Of a stretch of DNA of 64,000 nucleotides, positions 54,078-62,255 are shown one piece after another (position 1 is the stretch's first letter; each line of letters opens with the position of its first letter). This stretch comes from Ignavibacteria bacterium. Lineage in GTDB: Bacteria; Bacteroidota; Ignavibacteria; Tepidaquicellales; OLB5. The DNA is taken from the NCBI GenBank assembly GCA_017303675.1, contig JAFLBX010000001.1, positions 1,561,970 to 1,625,969 of the forward strand, read 5' to 3'. The translations under genes were made by a program, and so were the position numbers. The notes under the pieces are model-generated. The model was not told where the DNA came from, did not search any database, and was given only the letters and a program-made list of their open reading frames with translations.

Positions 54078-55397
54078 ATGACCAGTTCAAAACTGAAAAT
54101 ATTGCTGTTAGTTTTCTGTTTCGTATTTGTAACAACGAAGCCGGAATCCCAATGGTTAAAACTCAATACTTCAGGCAGCATTGAACATTTAAAAAATGCA
54201 TCTGTAATTTACGATCCTTCCGGTAACAGGTTAATAGTATATGGCGGCAGAAATGCCTCGGGAAATCCCGTAAACAGTATGTTCAGCCTTAACCTGAACA
54301 GTAATGTATGGTCACAGGTTACGCAGGTTGGGGGACCCATACCGGCACCGCGTTATACTCATAACGCCCATTACGATATTAATACCAATTCTATGATAGT
54401 CTGGTCAGGGCAGGGAACAGGGAGCACTCTTTTTAATGATGTATGGAAATTCAGCTTTGCTACAAATACGTGGAGTGTTTTATGGGAAGACGGCAATGTT
54501 ACCAATGCACCTTCACGGAGATATGGCACAGCATCAATATATGAACCTGTTTCAGGCAATATATCAACATTTGCAGGCTTTACATCAGCAGGCAGGTTTG
54601 ATGATACATGGACATTTGATGTAATTTCACTCACATGGCAGGATAAAACAGTTGCGCAAAAGCCGCCAAAGCGCTGCCTTCATTCTGCAGTATATGCAAA
54701 TGATATGGGCAGAATGGTAATTTACGCTGGTCAGGATGATAACGGACTGCGTGATGATATATGGGAGTGCCAGCTCAGCAGCTATTCATGGAATAACATT
54801 ACGCCAACACTAAAACCGCCGGCGCGGTTCTGGAATTCAATGATATATTATAATGGCGGGAATATAATTATCTGGGGCGGGCTCAGCACCGGCGCAAGAA
54901 ATGATATGTGGAAATTCCGCATGGGCAGTAATTTATGGGAATTTATTGTTCAGGGCGCTGTTGTTCCTCCGGCCAGGTGGGGACATACGGGAATTTACAT
55001 TCCCGAACAGGACAGGATGATAATTTTCGGCGGAGAAGGTGATTCTTTATACAAGGATACATGGACGTATAACAATGTAAGTGTAATAGGTTTTGAACCG
55101 ATTTCTGAAATAATTCCGAAGGAATATAGTTTAATGCAAAATTACCCTAACCCGTTTAATCCCGTAACAAAGATAAGATTCACTACCCCCCTCAGTCCCC
55201 CCGAAGGGGGGAAGTTGATCAGACTTCAGGTGTTTGATTTATCCGGTAAACTTGTAAAAACTCTTGTAGAAAATAATTTAAAAGCAGGGGAATATGAAGT
55301 TGAGTTTGATGGCGGCGGACTTTCAAGTGGTGTATATTATTACAGGCTGAGTACTACTGGCTATATTGAAACCAAAAAGATGGTACTTGTGAAATAG
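54078..55397 (+). CDS. T9SS-sorted Kelch-repeat secreted protein
   Basis: 439 residues: signal peptide, then about six Kelch blades (RLIVYGGRNASGNPVNSMFS, SMIVWSGQGTGSTLFNDVWK, RMVIYAGQDDNGLRDDIWE, NIIIWGGLSTGARNDMWKF, RMIIFGGEGDSLYKDTW) and a sorting domain (NYPNPFNPVTKIRFTTP to KKMVLVK). In the sorting domain the segment P-L-S-P-P-E-G-G-K-L is encoded by a palindromic repeat (55186-55211), an in-frame insertion between two conserved strands. Confidence 0.87.
   Translation: MTSSKLKILLLVFCFVFVTTKPESQWLKLNTSGSIEHLKNASVIYDPSGNRLIVYGGRNASGNPVNSMFSLNLNSNVWSQVTQVGGPIPAPRYTHNAHYDINTNSMIVWSGQGTGSTLFNDVWKFSFATNTWSVLWEDGNVTNAPSRRYGTASIYEPVSGNISTFAGFTSAGRFDDTWTFDVISLTWQDKTVAQKPPKRCLHSAVYANDMGRMVIYAGQDDNGLRDDIWECQLSSYSWNNITPTLKPPARFWNSMIYYNGGNIIIWGGLSTGARNDMWKFRMGSNLWEFIVQGAVVPPARWGHTGIYIPEQDRMIIFGGEGDSLYKDTWTYNNVSVIGFEPISEIIPKEYSLMQNYPNPFNPVTKIRFTTPLSPPEGGKLIRLQVFDLSGKLVKTLVENNLKAGEYEVEFDGGGLSSGVYYYRLSTTGYIETKKMVLVK
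55186..55211. repeat. C-rich palindrome inside a coding sequence
   Basis: CCCCCTCAGT then CCCCCC-GAA-GGGGGG, matching the lead-in and stem of the intergenic palindromes at 46785-46883. It lies in frame within the T9SS domain of 54078-55397. Confidence 0.75.
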
Positions 55398-55438
55398 AAC
55401 AATAATAAGCAGTATTAAAATAAAGTTGTTACGGTGAA

Positions 55439-55468
55439 AGTCGGGTAAATAGCCCGGCTATTTTTTTG
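55439..55468 (+). terminator. Terminator of the Kelch T9SS gene
   Basis: GTCGGG-TAAATAG-CCCGGC followed by TATTTTTTT, 42 nt after the stop. The weak stem (about five pairs) makes this moderate. Confidence 0.55.
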
Positions 55469-55469
55469 A

Positions 55470-55500
55470 TTGATTAGCGTAATATTTTTGAGTATTTTTG
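55470..55500 (+). promoter_or_regulatory. Probable promoter of the Xaa-Pro peptidase gene
   Basis: TTG (55470-55472), 20 nt, TATTTTTG (55493-55500). A second TATTTTTG stands 10 bp upstream. Leader of ~60 nt to the ATG. Confidence 0.45.
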
Positions 55501-55565
55501 TAGTTTAAGCCAAATTTAACAATATTTTAACTTACACATTAACTTCTGAAAGTATAAGGCATTTT

Positions 55566-56636
55566 ATGTCAAATATAAGAATAGATAAAATTAAAGAAAT
55601 TCTCACAGAATTGAACCTTGATGCATTTTACATTACGCACATACCTAACATTCGTTATTTGAGCGGATTTTCAGGATCATCAGCCTACATTATAATTACT
55701 AAAGATAAGAATTATTTTTACACAGATTTCCGCTACCAGACTCAATCACATGATCAGGTAAAAGGATTTGAAATAGCAGTAAATTATTCACCTGCTGTTA
55801 ATATTAAAGAGACCATGCTGAATGAAAAATTCAGTAATGTTGGGTTTGAATCAGCGCATTTAACAATTCACCAGCTGAACATACTTAAGGAATCGCTTCC
55901 CGGGATAAATTTTGTAAGTGTACCTGAGCGGATTGAAAAGCTTACAATGGTGAAAACAGCAGATGAAGTTTCAAAAATTAAAAAAGCCTGCGAAATTACA
56001 GATAAGGTATTTGATAAGCTGCTTGAGATAATAAAACCCGGAATGAAGGAAAGCGAAGTATCAGCTGAAATTTCATACTGGCATAAAAAATACGGGGCTG
56101 AAAAGGATTCATTTGATCCAATTGTCGCAAGCGGCTGGCGCGGAGCGCTTCCGCATGGTATGGCAAGCCAAAAGGTGATAGAATCCGGTGAACTTGTCAC
56201 TCTTGATTTTGGTTGTATCTACGAAGGATTCTGCAGCGATATGACCCGCACAATTGCCGTTGGCAAGCCTAAAAGCGATGAAATGGTGAAGATATACGAC
56301 GTAGTACTGCAATCACAATTGCTTGCTGTGAATGCAGCAAAAGCAGGTGTAAATACCAGGCAGCTAGATTCAATTGCGCGTAATTATATTAATGAAAAAG
56401 GATATGAAGGAAAGTTCGGACATGGTTTAGGTCATGGCCTGGGAATTGAGGTTCATGAAATGCCCGGTGTAAGCCAAAGGATGGATATCGATATACCGGC
56501 AAATGTTGTGTTCACCATCGAGCCCGGTATTTATATCGAAGGGCTTGGCGGCGTAAGAATTGAAGATGATGTTTTCACAAAAGAAGGCGGATGCGATGTG
56601 CTGAATACTTCACCAAAAGAATTGATTATAATTTAA
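55566..56636 (+). CDS. Aminopeptidase P family (Xaa-Pro peptidase)
   Basis: 356 residues, the length of prolidase/PepQ-type proteins. Creatinase N-domain followed by a pita-bread M24 domain with metal ligands: D in LVTLDFGCIYEGFCSDMTRT (two Asp), H in GHGLGHGLGIEVHEMPG, E in FTIEPGIYIEGLGG, E in VRIEDDV. Splits X-Pro peptides in the cytoplasm. ATG start. Confidence 0.93.
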   Translation: MSNIRIDKIKEILTELNLDAFYITHIPNIRYLSGFSGSSAYIIITKDKNYFYTDFRYQTQSHDQVKGFEIAVNYSPAVNIKETMLNEKFSNVGFESAHLTIHQLNILKESLPGINFVSVPERIEKLTMVKTADEVSKIKKACEITDKVFDKLLEIIKPGMKESEVSAEISYWHKKYGAEKDSFDPIVASGWRGALPHGMASQKVIESGELVTLDFGCIYEGFCSDMTRTIAVGKPKSDEMVKIYDVVLQSQLLAVNAAKAGVNTRQLDSIARNYINEKGYEGKFGHGLGHGLGIEVHEMPGVSQRMDIDIPANVVFTIEPGIYIEGLGGVRIEDDVFTKEGGCDVLNTSPKELIII

Positions 56637-56638
56637 AT

Positions 56639-56676
56639 CGCCAAGAGCGCTGAGTACATTTTTTACACTCTCGGCG
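56639..56676. repeat. Repeat-like hairpin after the peptidase gene
   Basis: CGCCAAGAG ... CTCTCGGCG pair with one mismatch. The left part CGCCAAGAGCGCTGAGTACA resembles the inverted repeats of the GxxExxY cassette just downstream, so this may be a third, diverged copy or the peptidase terminator. Confidence 0.55.
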
Positions 56677-56757
56677 TATTAAATGAATGGCTTGAAGTAT
56701 ACATTAAAGCAGATATTGCTTAATCAGATCTTGAAAAGTAGTAATTATTATCTGATA

Positions 56758-56786
56758 AACCGCCAAAAACGCTAAGTACGCCAAAT
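56758..56786 (+). repeat. Left 29-bp inverted repeat of the GxxExxY cassette
   Basis: AACCGCCAAAAACGCTAAGT then ACGCCAAAT. 26 of 29 bases match the reverse complement of the repeat at 57216-57244. Confidence 0.85.
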
Positions 56787-56828
56787 AAAAGCACTCAGGT
56801 ATTGAATAAATCACTACAAACACCAGGT

Positions 56829-57215
56829 ATGAATTTAGATGAAATTGGAAAACAAATTGTTGACGCAGCTTATGAAGTTCATAAAACATTAGGACCTGGC
56901 TTACTGGAATCAGCTTATGAGGCATGTTTGAAGCACGAACTTACTTTAAGAGGAATAAGATTTGTTTCTCAAAAGGAAGTACCTCTGATTTATAAGGGAA
57001 TACGTGTTGATGTTGCATATAGATTAGATCTCTTGGTAGAAGATGTAATAATAGTTGAAATTAAATCAACAGATAGATTAACTGATATCAATCTGGCTCA
57101 AATTATTTCATATTTGAAATTAAAGGATTTGAGATTAGGATATCTGATTAACTTCAATGTTAAATATTTCAAAAACGGCATAAAAAGAGTTGCTAACAAT
57201 TTTGCAGATGAATGA
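56829..57215 (+). CDS. GxxExxY family protein (PD-(D/E)XK nuclease-like)
   Basis: 128 residues from the ATG at 56829 (MNLDEIGKQIVDAAYEVHKT); a TTG 27 nt upstream is also in frame. The name-giving motif is GPGLLESAYEACLKHEL, and the nuclease-like core is YRLDLLVEDVIIVEIKSTD (Asp, then E-I-K), followed by QIISYLKLKDLRLGYLINF. Family members are small, scattered proteins with a restriction-endonuclease fold and no settled function. The reading frame sits exactly between two inverted 29-bp repeats; the stop codon touches the right one. Confidence 0.88.
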   Translation: MNLDEIGKQIVDAAYEVHKTLGPGLLESAYEACLKHELTLRGIRFVSQKEVPLIYKGIRVDVAYRLDLLVEDVIIVEIKSTDRLTDINLAQIISYLKLKDLRLGYLINFNVKYFKNGIKRVANNFADE

Positions 57216-57244
57216 ATTTGGCGTCTTTAGCGCTTTTGGCGGTT
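57216..57244 (-). repeat. Right 29-bp inverted repeat of the GxxExxY cassette
   Basis: ATTTGGCGTCTTTAGCGCTT then TTGGCGGTT. The reverse complement differs from the left repeat at three positions. Confidence 0.85.
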
Positions 57245-57267
57245 AAAACAAAAATAAGAAAGTATAA

Positions 57268-58596
57268 TTGAAGAAAGTTTTAGTAATAACACATGATTTT
57301 CCCCCTTTAGGCAAGGGCAGCGTATTGCGTCCTTTGAAGTTTTCCAAGTATTTCAGGACATACGGCTGGGAACCTATTGTTCTGACATCTACCCCAAAGA
57401 CATATTATTTCAGGGATGACAGCCTGCTGAGGGAAGTTGAGTCGCTGGGAATACAGGTATACAGAACGCCCGGCAGCGGGAATAATCTGCTTACGGGCAG
57501 AAAGCTTAAAGACCTGCCAAATGAAGGCTCCAGAAAGCTGAAGCGCAATATCAGCCGTTACCGTAAACAGCCTGATGAACACAGAAGCTGGATTAATAAA
57601 GCTGTAAAGCTGGGTAAAGAAATAATTGAATCGCATAAAATAGAGATAATCTACGCTACCGGTCCCTCATTCACAGCGCTGATAGCAGCCGGTGAATTGA
57701 AGGATAAATTCAAAATTCCATTGGTTACCGATTACCAGGATTCATGGCTGCACTCCCCAAGCGCATATTACCCTATGGGTTATCACAGGCTGCGCAATAT
57801 GAAGCTTGAACAGGAAGTAATAAAAGTAACTGATGAGATCATAACTACCAACAGGCGCATAAAAGAATACCTGATAGAAGAATATGACTATCTTAAGCAT
57901 GAGGATATAAATATAATTCATCACGGTTATGATGTTGACGATCTTAACCTGGCGGCACAGGGACCGCTTCCTGAGAAGCCGAAGATGCGTTTCACAACTT
58001 CCGGGAATTTCTTTGATCTGGTAACACCGAAGTATTTTTTTGAAGGCATGCGCCTTGCTTTCGAAAATAAACCCGAAATGCGCGGAAAGATTGAAGCGTG
58101 TTTTATAGGGGGACTTTCAAAAGAAAACCTAAAACTGATACAGAAAAACAATGTTTCAGATGCTGTTATAAATCCGGGTTATATCGGGCATATTGATTCA
58201 ATAAAATACCTTATGGCAAGTGATGTGCTGTGGTTCATGATAGATAAAGGAACGGGCTCAGAAGTAATTGCACCTGTAAGGCTTGCTGAATATTTTGGTG
58301 TACGCAAACCAATCCTTGCCTGCACACCTGACGGCGCTGCAAAGCAGCTTCTGCGGGATTATGATGCTGTAAGGATATGCGAGCCCGATGAACCGGAAGA
58401 TATTGCAAAGCTGATAATAGAATATTACGAGCTCTACCAGCAAAGAATGATGCCCATTGCCAATGAGGAAATAGTGCGGAAATTCAATATTAAGAATCTT
58501 ACTTATGACCTGGTTAGATACTTTGAGTTTTTACGTGACATTCCGCCTGAGTTTGGGATAAGGAAAGCAAAGCCTGCTGTTGAAAATGAGTATTGA
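57268..58596 (+). CDS. Glycosyltransferase family 4
   Basis: 442 residues, starting on TTG (MKKVLVITHDFPPLGKGSVL). GT-B fold: PPLGKGSVLRPLKFSKYF in the acceptor domain, EIIYATGPSFTALIAAGELK, then a nucleotide domain ending APVRLAEYFGVRKPILACTP, which carries the E near the usual E-x7-E site in diverged form. FTTSGNFFDLVTPKYFFEGM is the start of domain 2. No other glycan genes are adjacent. Confidence 0.85.
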   Translation: MKKVLVITHDFPPLGKGSVLRPLKFSKYFRTYGWEPIVLTSTPKTYYFRDDSLLREVESLGIQVYRTPGSGNNLLTGRKLKDLPNEGSRKLKRNISRYRKQPDEHRSWINKAVKLGKEIIESHKIEIIYATGPSFTALIAAGELKDKFKIPLVTDYQDSWLHSPSAYYPMGYHRLRNMKLEQEVIKVTDEIITTNRRIKEYLIEEYDYLKHEDINIIHHGYDVDDLNLAAQGPLPEKPKMRFTTSGNFFDLVTPKYFFEGMRLAFENKPEMRGKIEACFIGGLSKENLKLIQKNNVSDAVINPGYIGHIDSIKYLMASDVLWFMIDKGTGSEVIAPVRLAEYFGVRKPILACTPDGAAKQLLRDYDAVRICEPDEPEDIAKLIIEYYELYQQRMMPIANEEIVRKFNIKNLTYDLVRYFEFLRDIPPEFGIRKAKPAVENEY

Positions 58597-58600
58597 GTGG

Positions 58601-58629
58601 AAATCCTCCTGAAAAAGGGGGATTTTTTT
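58601..58629 (+). terminator. Terminator of the GT4 gene
   Basis: AAATCCTCC / GGGGGATTT stem (one T-G) around TGAAAAA with a T run, just after the stop. Confidence 0.8.
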
Positions 58630-58659
58630 ATGTACAGCTGACTGCACGTGCGACACCTA

Positions 58660-59385
58660 CGGTGTCGGGGATCAATTTCATGTTTTATACTATAAACGTA
58701 TGACCCCTATGGGGTCATTTTTTTTAAAAAGCTACAAACATTTGACCACTCTGCGGTCAATTATATAAACACATCTTTATTTACCGTCCCAATTCGCCTT
58801 GGCGAAACGGCCTGGGACGAATTTGAGCTTGGAGCTTTAGATTCATTTTTCTTTAAATAACGGTGCCTTCAGATAATGTTTATTTAATTCCTAAACTGGA
58901 GTTTGTCCGAAGGACTTCTTTGGTGGGAATCAGATGTAAAATTGGTTAATGATGTTAGGAGTGTTATTGTTATTTGACTCCGTCAGGAGTCAAATGTTTA
59001 TAGATATAATTTCGAATTAATTTTCGACCCCGTAGGGGTCGCACATAAAAACAATTGACCCCAATGGGGTCAATTTTTTTGTAATTTTTTAAGCTACAAA
59101 CATTTGACCGCTCTGCGGTCAAAGATAATTTATATCCTTTTGTCACTAATATCTGCTTGGGAACATTAATAGGATATATATTCTTTGTTTCCCAAACTGG
59201 AGTTTGTCCGAAGGAATTCTTTGGTGGGAATCAGATGTAAAATTGGTTAATGATGTTGGGAGTGTTTTGATAATTGACTCCGTCAGGAGTCAAATGTTTA
59301 TAGATATAATTTCGATTTTACATTCGACCCCGTAGGGGTCGCACATAAAAACAATTGACCCCAATGGGGTCAATTGTTTTATTCT
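58660..59385. repeat. Tandem repeat block, period about 300 bp, built of GACCCC/GGGGTC palindromes
   Basis: Two near-identical ~190-bp copies (58893-59085 and 59194-59385) lie 300-301 bp apart, preceded by a partial copy (58698-58765). Each full copy has CAAATGTTTATAGATATAAT, TTGACTCCGTCAGGAGTCAA, CGACCCCGTAGGGGTCG and TTGACCCCAATGGGGTCAA; TTGACCGCTCTGCGGTCAA lies between them. No ORF. The 882-bp spacer 58597-59478 is filled by this block. Confidence 0.85.
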
Positions 59386-59478
59386 TTTAAGCTGGTTTAT
59401 ATTAAAAACTGGTTTATGGTATTAGGAGTTGTAATTGATTTCTTGTTTTTTGGTATTTGAGCTTTGGAATTTGGCATT

Positions 59479-60495
59479 TTATTTATTTTCTTCCATGCTT
59501 TTATATATCCGCTCAATTATCTCAACGGTTTTCATACCTTCAAATGCGTTGGCAGCGATCGTTCCGCCTTTAGTTAATACATCAATTACATTTTCATAGA
59601 CCTTTTCATGGTTACTCATTGAGCCCTGGTAGAATCCGTAATCATTTGCGGGCCGCGAAGCGGGGAGACCTTCTATTTTAAATCCATCTATAGACTGGTA
59701 TTCCAGTACATTTAAATATTGACCGCCTATTTTTACTGTTCCGTTCTCGCCAAATACGGTAATTGAGCCTTCCATGTTCTGCTTATGGCTGTTGACGGTA
59801 TAATTTATGGTGCACAAAGCACCGTTCTCAAATTCGCCAATTACAACTCCTGTATCTTCAAATTCAACTATACCACTATGAATATAATTTTTTCCTATAC
59901 CGCTCAATGTTTTAAAATCACCAATAAGCCAGTACAGCAGATCAATAAAATGCGAGAACTGAGTAAACAATGTTCCGCCATCGATAGCTTTTTTACCTTT
60001 CCAGTCTGATTGCCTGTAATATTCCTCATTTCTGTTCCAGAAACAATTGAGCTCCACATTCAAAATTTTTCCCAGCTTACCGGAAACTATCACTTCTTTT
60101 AAAGCTGCTACAGGCGGATTGAAACGGTTCTGTTTAACTATAAAAAGATCTTTCCCTGATTTATCGGCTTCAATCATCATCCTTTTGCAATCGCTTACGC
60201 TGATAGCCATGGGTTTTTCACACAGAACATTTATGCCTGCATTTAAAACAAGGATAGTATGTGCTGAATGAAATGAGTTTGGAGTGCATATCGATACTAC
60301 ATCTATATTTTTTTCATTTTCAAGGAGTGATTCAATATCAGAATAAGGCTTAGCTGAATATTTCTGAGCAAAATCATTTACCCGTTCGGGTTTTATATCA
60401 CATACAGCGGAAAGTTCAGCAATGCTGTTTATTATTTCCGCATGACGCATTGCTATTCTGCCGCAGCCTATTATTGCAAATCTGAGTTTATTCAA
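59479..60495 (-). CDS. Gfo/Idh/MocA family NAD(P)-dependent oxidoreductase
   Basis: 338 residues, starting on TTG. Rossmann domain with FAIIGCGRIAMRHAEII, then NVLCEKPMAISVSDCKRM (the E-K-P motif) and DGGTLFTQFSHFIDLLYWLIGD, which holds the catalytic D/H. Acts on a sugar nucleotide or polyol; in Bacteroidota often part of polysaccharide or inositol metabolism. Its orientation away from the GT4 gene leaves context silent. Confidence 0.9.
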   Translation of the reverse strand: MNKLRFAIIGCGRIAMRHAEIINSIAELSAVCDIKPERVNDFAQKYSAKPYSDIESLLENEKNIDVVSICTPNSFHSAHTILVLNAGINVLCEKPMAISVSDCKRMMIEADKSGKDLFIVKQNRFNPPVAALKEVIVSGKLGKILNVELNCFWNRNEEYYRQSDWKGKKAIDGGTLFTQFSHFIDLLYWLIGDFKTLSGIGKNYIHSGIVEFEDTGVVIGEFENGALCTINYTVNSHKQNMEGSITVFGENGTVKIGGQYLNVLEYQSIDGFKIEGLPASRPANDYGFYQGSMSNHEKVYENVIDVLTKGGTIAANAFEGMKTVEIIERIYKSMEENK

Positions 60496-61118
60496 TAAAA
60501 AATATGTACTTAAGTTTCTGCGTTCCCAAACTGGTTCGCCGCGTCGAATTAGGAACGAGGTTAGATGAACGATTTATGCAAATATCCCGAAAAAGAAGGG
60601 GTATTTCAAGTTAATATTAATGCAAATGGTTCCCCTCCTTTATTAAGGAGAGGAAGAGCTCCGCTTGATGCACACCATAGGTGCGATTTTACGGGGCGAG
60701 GGGTAGTTACAAATCATTATCTTAATTCAAATACAATTTGGATAATCTGATATTTATACCAGTTTTGAAAAAAATTTATATGTTCTTTTTGTCTTGACAT
60801 CCCGCATCAAGTGCGGGACAGGCGCCAAGAACCAAAAAAGTCAAGGCTGATGAAAAACGTCTAAAACTCATCGAACGCTATTGACGCAAAAAATAACTCG
60901 TCCGGCTGCTGCCGGACTCGAACAGATTTTTTGCGTTTATCAAATGCGTTCTTGAGTTTCTTAACGCCGTTTTTCATAGGCCGTTTTTGATTATTTAAGA
61001 AATTTTTTTTGTTGAAGTTTTGCAAACAACAAACATATACAGTAATTTTCAAAGGCGGGTTTTAAATAAGACCATTTGGTTTTAATATCATTTTGAACTT
61101 TGTCATTTGGCATTTTCT
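60496..61118. other. 623-bp spacer with C-rich and long palindromes
   Basis: No convincing gene. It carries TCCCCTCCTTTATTAAGGAG (about 60630), CCCGCATCAAGTGCGGG (60801-60817) and the 128-nt palindrome 60850-60977. Confidence 0.7.
60850..60977. repeat. Long imperfect palindrome (about 128 nt)
   Basis: Nested matching arms: GATGAAAAACG / CGTTTTTCAT, AAACTCATCGAACGC / GCGTTCTTGAGTTT, TTGACGCAAAAAAT / ATTTTTTGCGTTTATCAA and GTCCGGC-TGCT-GCCGGAC at the centre. A transcript would form one long rod. The minus strand also reads as a 38-codon peptide, probably spurious. Confidence 0.75.
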
Positions 61119-62021
61119 TTATTCATATTTCAAAGTCTTTACCCATGCAACGTAATCTGCGTCAAGCTCGCTTATTGATTTTCCGGTTATCTTTTCCATT
61201 TGTTTGATGCCGGTGTTATCATCATTATATGTATCACGAAAGTGTTTGTAATACTTTTTCAGCAGGTCCTGTTCCTGCAGGTACATGCACAGATATCTTG
61301 CCTGGGAATAGTTCACATCGCTTCCATCACTGTAAAATTCTTCCCAATTGGTTTTCATTAATCGTTCAATTGACTTATAACTCTTATCAGCAATCGCATC
61401 CTGCAGCGCCGGAAGGCGCCAGTTCACATAACCAAGGATAGTTTTGTTGTTCAGCGAGCATCTTTCATACAGCGAGCCAAGCCCTTCATTAAACCAGGAA
61501 GGGATATCGGGGAAATCATACCTCGCTAGCGCATGTGTCATTTCATGCACCAAAGTGCCGGTTCCGGTATTGATGTTCATGAGCATAGTTCTTTCTGAGG
61601 GCTTATAATAACCGTATTTTGAAAGGTCATCGTCATCATATAAAGTCTTTGCCCAGTAGCGGTATGTTTTATCATCTTTAAAAAGAAAGATAGTTGTGGC
61701 TTCAGTTGGTTTTGTATGAAAGTAGTCGTTGTAAAAACAATCAACAGCACGGTCGATCGTCTGTGAAAGTATCTTGTCGGTTTCCGCTTTGCTTAAGTTG
61801 CTTGCAATAACAAAATATGAATGTTCTTTAACGATAAAATCTGTTGAAAGCTTTCCTGTAAGCTCATTTATCCTGCCTGAGAAATTAATTGTAACGCTGT
61901 CCGGAGGCTGAACTTTTTTAGTGTTATTATTTATACCGGAGCTACCGGGTGAATTTTCAGCCGGTCTGCAGTCAGATACCAAAAAGATAAGAAATAAACA
62001 AAAAAATAAAATCTTTTTCAT
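61119..62021 (-). CDS. Secreted gluzincin-type metallopeptidase (lipoprotein-like)
   Basis: 300 residues with a lipoprotein-like signal (FLVSDCRPA). Zinc site: H-E-M-T-H in GTLVHEMTHALARYDFPD and the third ligand E in WFNEGLGSLYE, the peptidase MA-like/DUF1570 pattern. QARYLCMYLQEQDLLKKYYK follows in the C-terminal helices. Acts outside the inner membrane; substrate unknown. Confidence 0.82.
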   Translation of the reverse strand: MKKILFFCLFLIFLVSDCRPAENSPGSSGINNNTKKVQPPDSVTINFSGRINELTGKLSTDFIVKEHSYFVIASNLSKAETDKILSQTIDRAVDCFYNDYFHTKPTEATTIFLFKDDKTYRYWAKTLYDDDDLSKYGYYKPSERTMLMNINTGTGTLVHEMTHALARYDFPDIPSWFNEGLGSLYERCSLNNKTILGYVNWRLPALQDAIADKSYKSIERLMKTNWEEFYSDGSDVNYSQARYLCMYLQEQDLLKKYYKHFRDTYNDDNTGIKQMEKITGKSISELDADYVAWVKTLKYE

Positions 62022-62077
62022 TGTATAGAAGTGTTTAATGTATAGATTTAAACTGTAAAATATATATAGTGTTCCGC

Positions 62078-62093
62078 CCTAACGTATGTTAGG
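62078..62093. promoter_or_regulatory. Palindrome between the peptidase and sigma genes
   Basis: CCTAAC-GTAT-GTTAGG, six perfect pairs, in the divergent spacer; a possible operator, 57 nt upstream of the peptidase start. Confidence 0.35.
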
Positions 62094-62255
62094 CTGAGAG
62101 AGCAAAATTAAGCTCAATTTACAAATATTTACACCTAATAATGGAAAATTTTATCATATTATATAGTAACTATTTTGGGTAATTTATATAAATTGGATTG
62201 CTTGAAATAGTGCATTAAATTCATTAACTTAATGAACTAAAAATAAGAGAAATTA

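Noticed and set aside
58660-59385. Repeat block considered as a CRISPR array
   Set aside because: Repeat units are long (about 190 bp) and few, the palindromes differ from each other, spacers are not of uniform length and no cas gene is present.
60861-61052. 63-codon minus-strand frame over the long palindrome
   Set aside because: The frame follows from the palindrome sequence, has no ribosome site and no plausible fold.
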